From contig DASXNG010000259.1 in NCBI GenBank assembly GCA_036495225.1, positions 1 through 6,119 on the forward strand: a stretch of 6,119 nucleotides of DNA, written 5' to 3'. Positions 1-4,864 of the stretch are shown piece by piece; the stretch's first letter is position 1; each line of letters opens with the position of its first letter. The notes beneath the pieces are model-generated. The model was not told where the DNA came from, made no database searches, and saw nothing but the letters and a program-made list of their open reading frames with translations. The position numbers were made by a program, and so were the translations under genes. This stretch comes from Galbitalea sp036495225. Its GTDB lineage: Bacteria > Actinomycetota > Actinomycetes > Actinomycetales > Microbacteriaceae.

Positions 1-482
1 GACGCGAGATGGTGTCGCCAACTCCCAGCGTGGCTCAGTCGCTGCGCTTCGAGCAACCCGGCTTCGCTTCGCCGCAACCGGTCTTCTGACTGCCGGCGCG
101 CATCAACGTCCGTCAACAGATTGTACCAGCGGACGATGCGACCGTCGGCGTCGCGAAGGGGAAGACCACGTGATTCGAACCACCGGTACTCCCCGTCGAA
201 ACGGCGGATGCGGTGCTCGAATTCGTACGGCTGGCCGGTGTCGACGGCGCGCTGCCATGCCGCGATCGCACAAGGGAGGTCGTCAGGGTGAACGGCGTCG
301 GTGCTGCCCCAGCGTTTCAATTCGTCGAGGGTCCGGCCGAAGTACGCGAGGACCTGGCCGTTCACGTGTTCGACTTCGCCAGTCGGCGTCATGACCGCAA
401 CGAGACCCGGGATCGTCTCGACGATGAGTTGAAACGTCTGCTCGCCGGTCTCGAGAGTTGTAATGCTTTGCACCTCTCCCAT
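1..482 (-). CDS. PAS-domain sensor kinase, N-terminal part (runs off left edge)
   Basis: Reading leftwards from an ATG at 482-480 gives 160 uninterrupted codons up to the window edge. Residues about 15-130 form one PAS domain of the PAS_3 (S-box) type: an N-terminal part around ETIPGLVAV and GEVEHVNG, then HPDDLP, the RIRRFDGEYRWFESRG strand pair, and DADGRIVRWYNLLTDV leading into a charged linker helix. The last visible residues (LLEAQRLSHAGSW) are the typical opening of a second PAS domain, so this is a multi-PAS protein. In this family such N-termini usually precede GAF, histidine-kinase and ATPase domains that sense a signal and autophosphorylate. Here the output domain lies outside the window, so 'kinase' is inferred. 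A GAAGG ribosome-binding sequence lies about 6 bases before the ATG. The N-terminus shows no membrane segment or signal peptide, suggesting a cytoplasmic sensor. It is divergently arranged with the STAS-like gene at 639. Confidence 0.85.
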   Translation of the reverse strand, partial: MGEVQSITTLETGEQTFQLIVETIPGLVAVMTPTGEVEHVNGQVLAYFGRTLDELKRWGSTDAVHPDDLPCAIAAWQRAVDTGQPYEFEHRIRRFDGEYRWFESRGLPLRDADGRIVRWYNLLTDVDARRQSEDRLRRSEAGLLEAQRLSHAGSWRHHLA

Positions 483-512
483 TTTAGGCCTTCGCTGTCG
501 TCCTGACCATGG

Positions 513-541
513 TCGCGAGATTTCGCGAGCACCACTCGCGA
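513..541. repeat. Three TCGCGA palindromes in the divergent intergenic region
   Basis: The 156-base gap between the PAS gene start (482) and the STAS-like start (639) contains TCGCGA at 513-518, 523-528 and 536-541. The first two can pair with each other across a GATT loop. Clustered palindromes between divergent genes may be operator half-sites. However, TCGCGA also occurs elsewhere in this GC-rich window (for example near 150 and 3243), so the cluster may be chance. I see no convincing -35/-10 pair in the gap. Confidence 0.25.
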
Positions 542-638
542 CGCCTCGCGCGCATCGCCACGATTCCTCAACGCTGGCAACAACTTACGACTGGCGCCGC
601 GTTTGCTGTTCGGATCGCGGCACTCGTCATCAATTGCG

Positions 639-899
639 ATGCTCAAGATCACGCGCTCGACGCACTCCGGAACGACAACGCTGATGTTGAGCGGGCGAAT
701 CGGCGCCGACCATCTGCCTGATCTGCGCCGGTCCCTTGCCGACGAGCGTGGCCAGGGCGTCGTGTTCGATTTGCGTGAGATCAACCTCGTCGATGTGGAC
801 GTCGTGCAGTTCCTGGTGGAGTGCGAGGCAGTAGGCATCCGGCTCAGACACTGTCCTGCATATGTCCGGGAGTGGATGGCCCGCGAGAAGCCTCCGTGA
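639..899 (+). CDS. STAS-like (anti-anti-sigma type) small protein
   Basis: The 86-residue product begins MLKITR and shows the short STAS-like pattern: an N-terminal beta strand pair (TTTLMLSGRIG), a helix (HLPDLRRSLADERG), the core strand VVFDLREINLVDVD, a helix (VVQFLVECEAVGIR) and a conserved-looking tail LRHCPAYVREWM. STAS domains act in partner-switching control of anti-sigma factors or as modules of transport and signalling proteins. The usual phosphorylatable serine in the DxS(S/T)G loop of SpoIIAA proteins is not present: the loop here reads VDVDVV (residues 51-56), so phospho-switching is doubtful. The ATG at 639 was chosen because the domain starts there. A TTG at 603 would add 12 unlike residues, and neither start has a good Shine-Dalgarno sequence. 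It lies 55 bases before the hydrolase gene on the same strand and could be cotranscribed with it. The family assignment rests on fold pattern and remembered resemblance, not on a search. Confidence 0.72.
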   Translation: MLKITRSTHSGTTTLMLSGRIGADHLPDLRRSLADERGQGVVFDLREINLVDVDVVQFLVECEAVGIRLRHCPAYVREWMAREKPP

Positions 900-942
900 T
901 GAGAGCGCGGCGACGCGAGGTCGACCAGTCATGGAAGACCGA

Positions 943-948
943 AAGGAG
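943..948 (+). promoter_or_regulatory. Ribosome-binding site of the exported hydrolase
   Basis: AAGGAG lies 6 bases before the ATG at 955, within a purine-rich run. It picks 955 over the upstream in-frame starts at 862 and 931, which have no such site and would place about 30 hydrophilic residues before the signal peptide. Confidence 0.75.
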
Positions 949-954
949 AGGAGG

Positions 955-1758
955 ATGAAGGCCAGGTCAACAATCACACGACAGGTATTTCTTGGACTGG
1001 TGCCGAGCATCATGATGGTGCTCGGCTATGCGGAGGTGTTCATGTCGGAAGCAAAAGCGGCGGAAGGTGTCAAGAACGTGCTGCTGATTCACGGAGGGTT
1101 CGTGGACGGGTCCGGATGGCAGGGCGTCTACGACCTGCTCAAGAAAGATGGCTACAACGTGTCCATCGTGCAGAATCCGACCGCCTCGCTGGCGGATGAT
1201 GTCGCGGTGACCAAGCGCATGCTGGCCACGCAAAACGGCCCGGCGATTCTGGTCGGCCACTCGTACGGGGGCGTCGTGGTCACCGAAGCCGGCACCGATC
1301 CGAAGGTCGCCGGGCTCGTGTATATCGCCGCGTTCGCCCCGGACGAGGGCGAATCGGTGTCCTCGTTGATCAAGAACCCGGCGCCGGGCGCGCCGGCGCC
1401 GCCGATTCTGCCGCCGCAGGACGGGTATCTGTTTCTCGATCGCAGCAAGTTCCGAGCGGCGTTCGCCGCGGACGTGAGTGCGGAGACCGCGGCCTTCATG
1501 GCGGACTCGCAGGTGCCGTGGGGGCTCGAAGCGCTGAACGGCGCGGTCGGCGAGCCGGCTTGGAGGACGAAACCGAGCTGGTATCTCGTGTCCACGGACG
1601 ACCACATGATTCCGCCCGACGCGCAGCGTGCGATGTCGAAGCGGGCTGGTTCAACGGTTGCCGAGGTGAAGGGCAGCCACGCCGTCTACGTGTCCCAGCC
1701 GGGGGCCGTGGCCGCGCTCATTGCGAAGGCGGCAAACGGTGTGTTGCCCGCGCAGTAG
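955..1758 (+). CDS. Exported alpha/beta-fold hydrolase
   Basis: The product has 267 residues, a usual length for a single-domain alpha/beta hydrolase with a signal peptide. Residues 1-36 look like an export signal: a basic start (MKARSTITRQ), a hydrophobic core (VFLGLVPSIMMVLGYAEVFM) and a probable cut after the EAKA region. The fold follows: the strand and oxyanion loop NVLLIHGGFVDGSGW (41-55), the nucleophile elbow GHSYGG with Ser103, the strand LVYIAAFAPDEGES, then the acid in STDDHMIP (Asp215 or Asp216) and the catalytic His242 in GSHAVYVSQP. All three catalytic residues are present, so the enzyme should be active as an esterase-type hydrolase. The GGFVDGSGW and QVPWG signatures match a widespread family annotated only as alpha/beta hydrolase, related to plant-esterase/hydroxynitrile-lyase-like enzymes. 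The substrate is unknown. It follows the STAS-like gene by 55 bases; a GC-rich hairpin lies 36 bases after its stop. Confidence 0.9.
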   Translation: MKARSTITRQVFLGLVPSIMMVLGYAEVFMSEAKAAEGVKNVLLIHGGFVDGSGWQGVYDLLKKDGYNVSIVQNPTASLADDVAVTKRMLATQNGPAILVGHSYGGVVVTEAGTDPKVAGLVYIAAFAPDEGESVSSLIKNPAPGAPAPPILPPQDGYLFLDRSKFRAAFAADVSAETAAFMADSQVPWGLEALNGAVGEPAWRTKPSWYLVSTDDHMIPPDAQRAMSKRAGSTVAEVKGSHAVYVSQPGAVAALIAKAANGVLPAQ

Positions 1759-1794
1759 GCCTCTCGAAAAACACTCCGGCGTTCGCGAGTCATA

Positions 1795-1820
1795 TTCGGC
1801 GGCGCTTACCAGCCGCCGGA
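1795..1820. other. GC-rich hairpin after the hydrolase gene
   Basis: TTCGGCGGC (1795-1803) pairs with GCCGCCGGA (1812-1820) over 9 positions, one of them a G-T wobble, around an 8-base loop. It lies 36 bases beyond the hydrolase stop. There is no T-run on either side, so it is not a standard intrinsic terminator. It may protect the 3' end of the message, or it may be incidental, since it lies just upstream of the Cys-rich peptide. Confidence 0.35.
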
Positions 1821-1875
1821 CGTGACTTGGCTGAGCCGAAGACTAAACGCCGAAGACCTGCTCGTCAATACGGGC

Positions 1876-1974
1876 ATGCGAAGCTGCATCGAAGAATGCG
1901 AGCAGTGTCAAGACGCATGCCTGCAGGCCGTTGCGCTCGCGCTCCGTCCCCAGGCCGGCTCGTCCTACGCTTGA
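1876..1974 (+). CDS. Cys-rich peptide resembling the N-terminus of a four-helix-bundle copper-binding protein (truncated?)
   Basis: The reading frame MRSCIEECEQCQDACLQAVA carries Cys at residues 4, 8, 11 and 15, giving C-x3-C-x2-C-x3-C. This is the spacing of the first helix of the DUF326 / Csp-type four-helix-bundle copper-binding family, whose members are usually over 100 residues and bind Cu(I) in the core of the bundle. Here the frame stops after 32 residues, so only about one helix remains. The frame is open back to the hydrolase stop, and a GTG at 1822 would give a 50-residue version; neither start has a good ribosome-binding site. It is therefore either a decayed fragment or a real metal-binding micropeptide. 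Its 3' end overlaps the 3' end of the minus-strand gene 2138-1965 by 10 bases. Confidence 0.42.
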   Translation: MRSCIEECEQCQDACLQAVALALRPQAGSSYA

Positions 1975-2138
1975 ACCGATTCGAACGTATTGATCAGCAA
2001 GTCAAGTTCCTGCACCATGGTCGCACCGCTTTGATCGGGCGACTCGTTGCGATCATCGAGCGCGCGACGCCGATGCTTGAGTGCATCAAGGATGACTGGA
2101 ATATCTGACGAGTCCAAGCTGACCGTGACGTCTGCCAA
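1965..2138 (-). CDS. Small hypothetical protein, 57 residues, TTG start
   Basis: I do not recognise this family. The TTG at 2138-2136 was chosen because a GGGAGG ribosome-binding sequence lies exactly 5 bases upstream. The frame is open much further upstream, but those residues look non-protein-like. The product reads as a short strand (MADVTVSLDSSD), a helix (IPVILDALKHRRRALDDR), a polar turn (NESPDQSGAT) and a second helix (MVQELDLLINTFES). It has no signal peptide, membrane segment or cysteines. It is the last member of a same-strand series that starts with the lipoprotein hydrolase at 3576, with 86 bases separating it from the preceding small gene. Its stop lies inside the 3' end of the convergent Cys-rich peptide. 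The function is unknown; the coding call rests on the start site and the regular amphipathic pattern. Confidence 0.6.
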   Translation of the reverse strand: MADVTVSLDSSDIPVILDALKHRRRALDDRNESPDQSGATMVQELDLLINTFESVQA

Positions 2139-2143
2139 CGCGA

Positions 2144-2149
2144 CCTCCC
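2144..2149 (-). promoter_or_regulatory. Ribosome-binding site that sets the TTG start at 2138
   Basis: GGGAGG on the minus strand is followed by a 5-base spacer and TTG. It is one of the clearest Shine-Dalgarno sequences in the minus-strand series and is the main reason for calling a 57-residue protein rather than a longer one. Confidence 0.6.
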
Positions 2150-2224
2150 AGGACCGGCGTAGACTAGCCAACGCGGGTGACGGCGATGTAACAGATGCGT
2201 CGCAACGCGGACTAACTCCGAACA

Positions 2225-2461
2225 TCACGATTGGCGAAGATCCAGCGTTCGCGCCCATGTCGGGAGGGCGTTGATCGCGAACTCGGTTGCCTGCTCGGTG
2301 TCCGTGAACCAGTGCTGATTGACAAGCGCGCGGCCCTCGAAGATCGACAACTGAAAGGCGCTTGTGCCGACGTAGCAGGTCATCACGCACCGGAGGCTGC
2401 CAAGGACCCAGACGGTAAACGAGGCACAGTCGCACGACGGTTCGCCAGTTTGGCGGTTCAT
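2225..2461 (-). CDS. Small hypothetical protein, second of a paralogous pair (78 residues)
   Basis: I do not recognise a named family. The ATG at 2461-2459 overlaps the stop of the upstream small gene as ATGA, a classic translational-coupling arrangement, which supports this start. The core (residues 27-72) reads MTCYVGTSAFQLSIFEGRAL, then VNQHWFTDTEQATEFAINAL: two or three beta strands followed by a helix. This core aligns with the upstream neighbour over the pattern Cys, hydrophobic strand, LVxQxxF, ExAxxxAxxxL, so the two are probable tandem duplicates. If the real start is Met27 (codon at 2383-2381), the protein is 52 residues, almost the same as the 51-residue short form of its partner, and the first 26 residues, with Cys10 and Cys12, would be untranslated. 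It has no signal peptide. It is probably cytoplasmic, and its role is unknown. Confidence 0.65.
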   Translation of the reverse strand: MNRQTGEPSCDCASFTVWVLGSLRCVMTCYVGTSAFQLSIFEGRALVNQHWFTDTEQATEFAINALPTWARTLDLRQS

Positions 2462-2649
2462 TGAGGTTGGGTCTTCCGTAGCGAGGACAGCGCGTGCCTC
2501 GCAGCGGCCTCGAGGCTCACGAAACGATCCTGCGCCACCAGGCGCGTGTCTCGAAAGACGCAGACGACGAACGGTGGCCCGGCCTCCCAATGCGTGATCG
2601 TGCAGCTGAACATCCCGACCCGCCAGAGCACGATCGGCGCGAATGTCAT
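2458..2649 (-). CDS. Small hypothetical protein, first of a paralogous pair (63 residues)
   Basis: I do not recognise a named family. The product carries MFSCTITHWEAGPPFVVCVF, then RDTRLVAQDRFVSLEAAARH and ALSSLRK. It looks like a small beta-sheet (strands around CTITHW, FVVCVF and LVAQDRF) closed by a C-terminal helix rich in alanine. It shares the LVxQxxF and ExAxxxAxxxL pattern with the gene just downstream and is joined to it by a 4-base ATGA overlap at 2461-2458. The start at 2649 gives 63 residues. The internal ATG at 2613 gives 51 residues, lines up with Met27 of the paralog and follows a GGCGGG-like sequence, so it is a serious alternative. It begins 93 bases after the lipoprotein hydrolase on the same strand and could be in its transcript. 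Confidence 0.68.
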   Translation of the reverse strand: MTFAPIVLWRVGMFSCTITHWEAGPPFVVCVFRDTRLVAQDRFVSLEAAARHALSSLRKTQPQ

Positions 2650-2742
2650 CGAACCGAGGGGATTATCGGATCGATGCGCGACAGCAGTGTGACGGACTTA
2701 CGACGGCGGCCCTGTGGCGAGGCGCGCACACGGCACCGTCGA

Positions 2743-3576
2743 TCAGAAAAGGCCGTTGGCGGTGTACCAAGTCCGAATGCGCGCAAGAACCTCGCGATTT
2801 TCGGCGACCTCCGCGTGGTTGAGGCGTCCATAGAGATGTCCCTCGTGCGGCGCGCTGAGGGCGGCATCGAGTTGTTCATCGAGGAGAAATGGGACGGCAA
2901 CGTCCCTCAGGCCATGGTGCCACTGGTAGGGCGTTTGGATGCGTCGAGCTTGTGCGACGCTCGGAATTGGGACCCCCTGCACGTGGATCGCGTCCAGCAC
3001 AACACCGCCGGCTGTGTGTGACGCGACTCGGACGTCGTTGGGATATGCGGCGACGAGCGCGGTCGTGACGAAGGCTCCCATGCTGTGGCCGTGCGCGGCG
3101 ACGCGCCGGACGTCGACATAGCCTAGCCGCGCCAGAATGGTGACTGCCGCGTGCGCGCGGAACGCATTCGCGGCGCTGGCACCTTGGTCGAGCACCGTCC
3201 CCGGCGTCCCCAGGGGCGCCTCGCGGGCGTGGGTGTAGTTGGTCGCGATGCAGACCAGGCCCCAGCTGCGCATCACTGCGCCGAGCGCGCGTCCATAAGA
3301 TTGCGCGTTGCCTCCGGCGGCGTGGCTGAGTACGACTGCGGGGAACGGGCCGCGCCCGTGAGGTTTCAACAGGATGCCCTGCAGATCGACCTGGGTGCCC
3401 TCCAACGTGCCGGTCAGTGTCCAACTCGCGCCGGCGGCGGACTCTGGGTCGCCGGAGACTTTGAGCGCGGGTCCGGTAGCGGAGGCCGGCGGCGCCGACC
3501 GGCTGGTTTGCGTGAGACGAGGGTGACACCCGCCCAGCAGCGATACAACAAGGGCGATTCGGAGCACGCGCGGCAT
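2743..3576 (-). CDS. Lipoprotein alpha/beta hydrolase, dienelactone-hydrolase-like
   Basis: The product has 277 residues. It starts with a lipoprotein signal: MPRVLRIALVVSLLGGC, with lipobox LGGC and Cys17 as the predicted lipidated residue, so the enzyme is probably anchored to a membrane facing the periplasm. A low-complexity linker (18-50) leads to the hydrolase domain: LEGTQVDLQGILLKPHGRGPFPAVVLSHAAGG (58-89), the nucleophile elbow GHSMGA with Ser165, the acid loop HHGLRDVAVP with Asp225, and the catalytic His254 in GRLNHAE. The PFPAVVLSHAAGG entry and the triad order fit the dienelactone-hydrolase / acyl-peptidase-like branch of the superfamily. The triad is complete; the substrate cannot be read from the sequence. 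The ATG at 3576 lacks a clear ribosome-binding site, but the signal peptide begins there. It heads the minus-strand series leading to the small genes at 2649, 2461 and 2138. Confidence 0.9.
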   Translation of the reverse strand: MPRVLRIALVVSLLGGCHPRLTQTSRSAPPASATGPALKVSGDPESAAGASWTLTGTLEGTQVDLQGILLKPHGRGPFPAVVLSHAAGGNAQSYGRALGAVMRSWGLVCIATNYTHAREAPLGTPGTVLDQGASAANAFRAHAAVTILARLGYVDVRRVAAHGHSMGAFVTTALVAAYPNDVRVASHTAGGVVLDAIHVQGVPIPSVAQARRIQTPYQWHHGLRDVAVPFLLDEQLDAALSAPHEGHLYGRLNHAEVAENREVLARIRTWYTANGLF

Positions 3577-3905
3577 GATCTATTGGACCACGACGCCGCG
3601 CCTCGTGTTATCTGATCGTATTCAGCTCAAGGTGGATCGCTACCGCAGGCGCGAGGGACGGCTGGTGCACTTGTCTGGCTCTCGCTCCAGCACATCAGAA
3701 TGATCGTGGTTCAGCCGAGACCGCCGCGCTTGGTGAATCGGTTCATGTTCAAACCGGATCCTCTCAATGAAGGTAATCGGCTGTCGTGAGACGTCCGTGA
3801 GTCGGCACCGGGCCGGTCGCGCAGCGCCGCTGCGTGGGGCGGTGAGTTGCAGGTCGGATGCTGAGACACTGCGCGGCGAAACTCATGATCGCGTAGCAAG
3901 AGCCC
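3577..3905. other. Gap without a convincing gene
   Basis: This 329-base stretch lies between the lipoprotein hydrolase start and the stop of the acidic miniprotein. Only short open frames occur. One is a plus-strand 29-codon frame from the ATG at about 3702 (MIVVQPRPPRLVNRF...), which has no ribosome-binding site. Another is an 11-codon minus-strand frame ending in KRGGLG. Neither is supported. It should contain the promoter of the hydrolase on its left side, but I found no good -35/-10 pair. Confidence 0.5.
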
Positions 3906-4079
3906 CTATCCGTCGTCCTCATTCGCGAGTTCGTCCACGCGTTCCTTCGCATCTTCCAGACGTTCCTTGACCTTCGCGATCGTTTTTTTGTCGCCGTCAC
4001 CAGGGTTCTGTTCAAGCTCGTCAACGTTGACCAGCGCGTCATCGACGTTGACTGCGAGTTCATCGAGTCTGTCGTTCAT
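3906..4079 (-). CDS. Acidic two-helix miniprotein, 57 residues
   Basis: I do not recognise a named family. The ATG at 4079-4077 has GGAGG 5 bases upstream, so the longer open frame beginning at 4163 is not needed. The product has 19 acidic and 8 basic residues, no Cys, no Trp and no aromatic residue. Hydrophobic positions follow a strict 3-4 spacing in two blocks: L5, L8, V12, A15, V19, L22, then I34, V37, L41, A44, V48, L51. The blocks are separated by a turn, QNPGDGDKK (24-32). This predicts two amphipathic helices of equal length that can fold as an antiparallel hairpin or dimerise as a coiled coil. It is soluble and probably cytoplasmic. Codons 31-33 contain a run of seven A residues on the coding strand, a possible slippage site. 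The gene stands alone between two gaps and has no cotranscribed partner in view. Confidence 0.65.
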   Translation of the reverse strand: MNDRLDELAVNVDDALVNVDELEQNPGDGDKKTIAKVKERLEDAKERVDELANEDDG

Positions 4080-4084
4080 GGCGT

Positions 4085-4089
4085 CCTCC
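4085..4089 (-). promoter_or_regulatory. Ribosome-binding site of the acidic miniprotein
   Basis: GGAGG on the minus strand lies 5 bases before the ATG at 4079 and selects that start over the upstream in-frame ATG at 4163. Confidence 0.6.
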
Positions 4090-4428
4090 GAGCCTGTGCG
4101 ACTGGGTGCAATGTAGATGCCATTAGCACATCCCAGAGAGTGTCGGCGCGAGCTTCGGAACAACTTGATCTGATTGCTGCGACGCGAGCAGCCGAGCGCG
4201 ACACACGCGAGGAATCTTCGCCCGGCCGACCGTCGCGGAGAACTGGGCGCCTATGACGGCGTGCCGAGCTGTGAGGCGCGGATTCTGATCGAGCGACAGT
4301 GGGCTGGACCGCACCCACGAGTCTGTGACGGCTCCAGCGGCCTGGCTCGTTCGCGAACTGATCAGCGCTAATTCTTCCCGGTCGTGCTCTTTCTCGTCGG
4401 CGAGAGGGCTCCGCCCATCGACGCACCG

Positions 4429-4445
4429 TCGCCCTCAGAGGGCGA
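4429..4445. repeat. Inverted repeat / hairpin
   Basis: TCGCCCT (4429-4435) pairs perfectly with AGGGCGA (4439-4445) around a CAG loop. On the minus strand it lies directly after the TGA (4448-4446) that closes the protein-like but startless frame described for this gap. No T-run follows on either strand, so a terminator role is unproven. Confidence 0.4.
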
Positions 4446-4692
4446 TCACACCGCGTCGTTCACCGGCCGCTTCGCTTCGCGCCAGCACAGATCACTGTCA
4501 CGCCCGGCGAACGAGACGACCCGGCCCTTATGCAGTTCCTCCGCAGCCTGTGAGGTCTGCCGATTAGGTTACCCAGTGGACGGTGACGCCGACCGCACTC
4601 GGATCGGGGCGGCCAGATCGGCGTTTAGCGGGAGTGTCCGAGAGACGGTGACCACGGGCCTGAAGACATCCGGTTAACAGGCATCTCACGCC

Positions 4693-4720
4693 GGGAGGGC
4701 AACGAGCCCTCCCTTTTCTC
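4693..4720 (+). terminator. Intrinsic (Rho-independent) terminator, plus strand
   Basis: GGGAGGGC (4693-4700) pairs perfectly with GCCCTCCC (4706-4713) around the loop AACGA, and the stem is followed at once by TTTTCTC. An 8-bp GC-rich stem, a short loop and a T-tract make a strong terminator for transcripts coming from the left on the plus strand. On the minus strand no T-tract follows, though the stem could still form at the 3' end of the cupin message. No recognised plus-strand gene precedes it. Confidence 0.8.
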
Positions 4721-4785
4721 ACCAATGTTCCCTTCGGGAATCCTGCCAATGAGTTGGTTCGTTTTGCATTGAGTTGGGAGCGGTT

Positions 4786-4805
4786 CGCGGACAAGGCGCG
4801 GACAA
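4786..4805 (+). repeat. Tandem direct repeat CGCGGACAA
   Basis: CGCGGACAA occurs at 4786-4794 and again at 4797-4805, an 11-base period close to one helical turn. A looser repeat of GAGTTGG lies just upstream (about 4751-4777). Such helically phased repeats can be protein-binding sites, including arm-type sites of tyrosine recombinases, but nothing else here proves that role. Confidence 0.3.
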
Positions 4806-4864
4806 AGACGAAAAGGCTCATCCTTTGGTTTTCAAACGCGTCATCTCTTGCATGACTTCACCCA

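Larger units (their letters stand above)
4080..4864. other. 785-base gap without a convincing gene
   Basis: No frame on either strand gives a credible protein. Frames that stay open are rich in Arg, Ser and Pro and lack domain patterns or usable starts. The stretch does hold a short inverted repeat (4429-4445), a strong plus-strand terminator (4693-4720), a small hairpin TTCCC-TTC-GGGAA (4728-4740) and a nine-base direct repeat (4786-4805). A minus-strand frame from about 4560 to 4446 (...GRVVSFAGRDSDLCWREAKR...) has protein-like composition but no start codon, so it may be a decayed gene end. The stretch looks like eroded DNA, possibly of the integrative element. Confidence 0.5.

Noticed and set aside
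862..954. Longer N-terminus for the exported hydrolase beginning at 862 or 931
   Set aside because: It would overlap the STAS-like gene and place hydrophilic residues before the signal peptide; the strong AAGGAG sequence points to 955.
2139..2435. N-terminal extension of the 57-residue gene to 2435
   Set aside because: It is an alternative frame of the small paralog gene and would be mostly Arg- and Pro-rich shadow translation.
4080..4163. Longer start of the acidic miniprotein at 4163
   Set aside because: The extra 28 residues differ in composition (basic and Ser-rich), and the GGAGG site lies before the ATG at 4079.
4384..4677. Plus-strand frame ending just before the terminator
   Set aside because: The composition is rich in Arg, Ser and Pro, with no domain pattern and no ribosome-binding site; its position alone does not support a protein.
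4628..4690. tRNA-Ser-like start (GGAGTGTCCGAG)
   Set aside because: No pairing anticodon arm, T arm or acceptor 3' half follows, so no cloverleaf can be drawn.
4564..4821. Minus-strand frame across the terminator
   Set aside because: It reads straight through the perfect hairpin and has no protein-like pattern.
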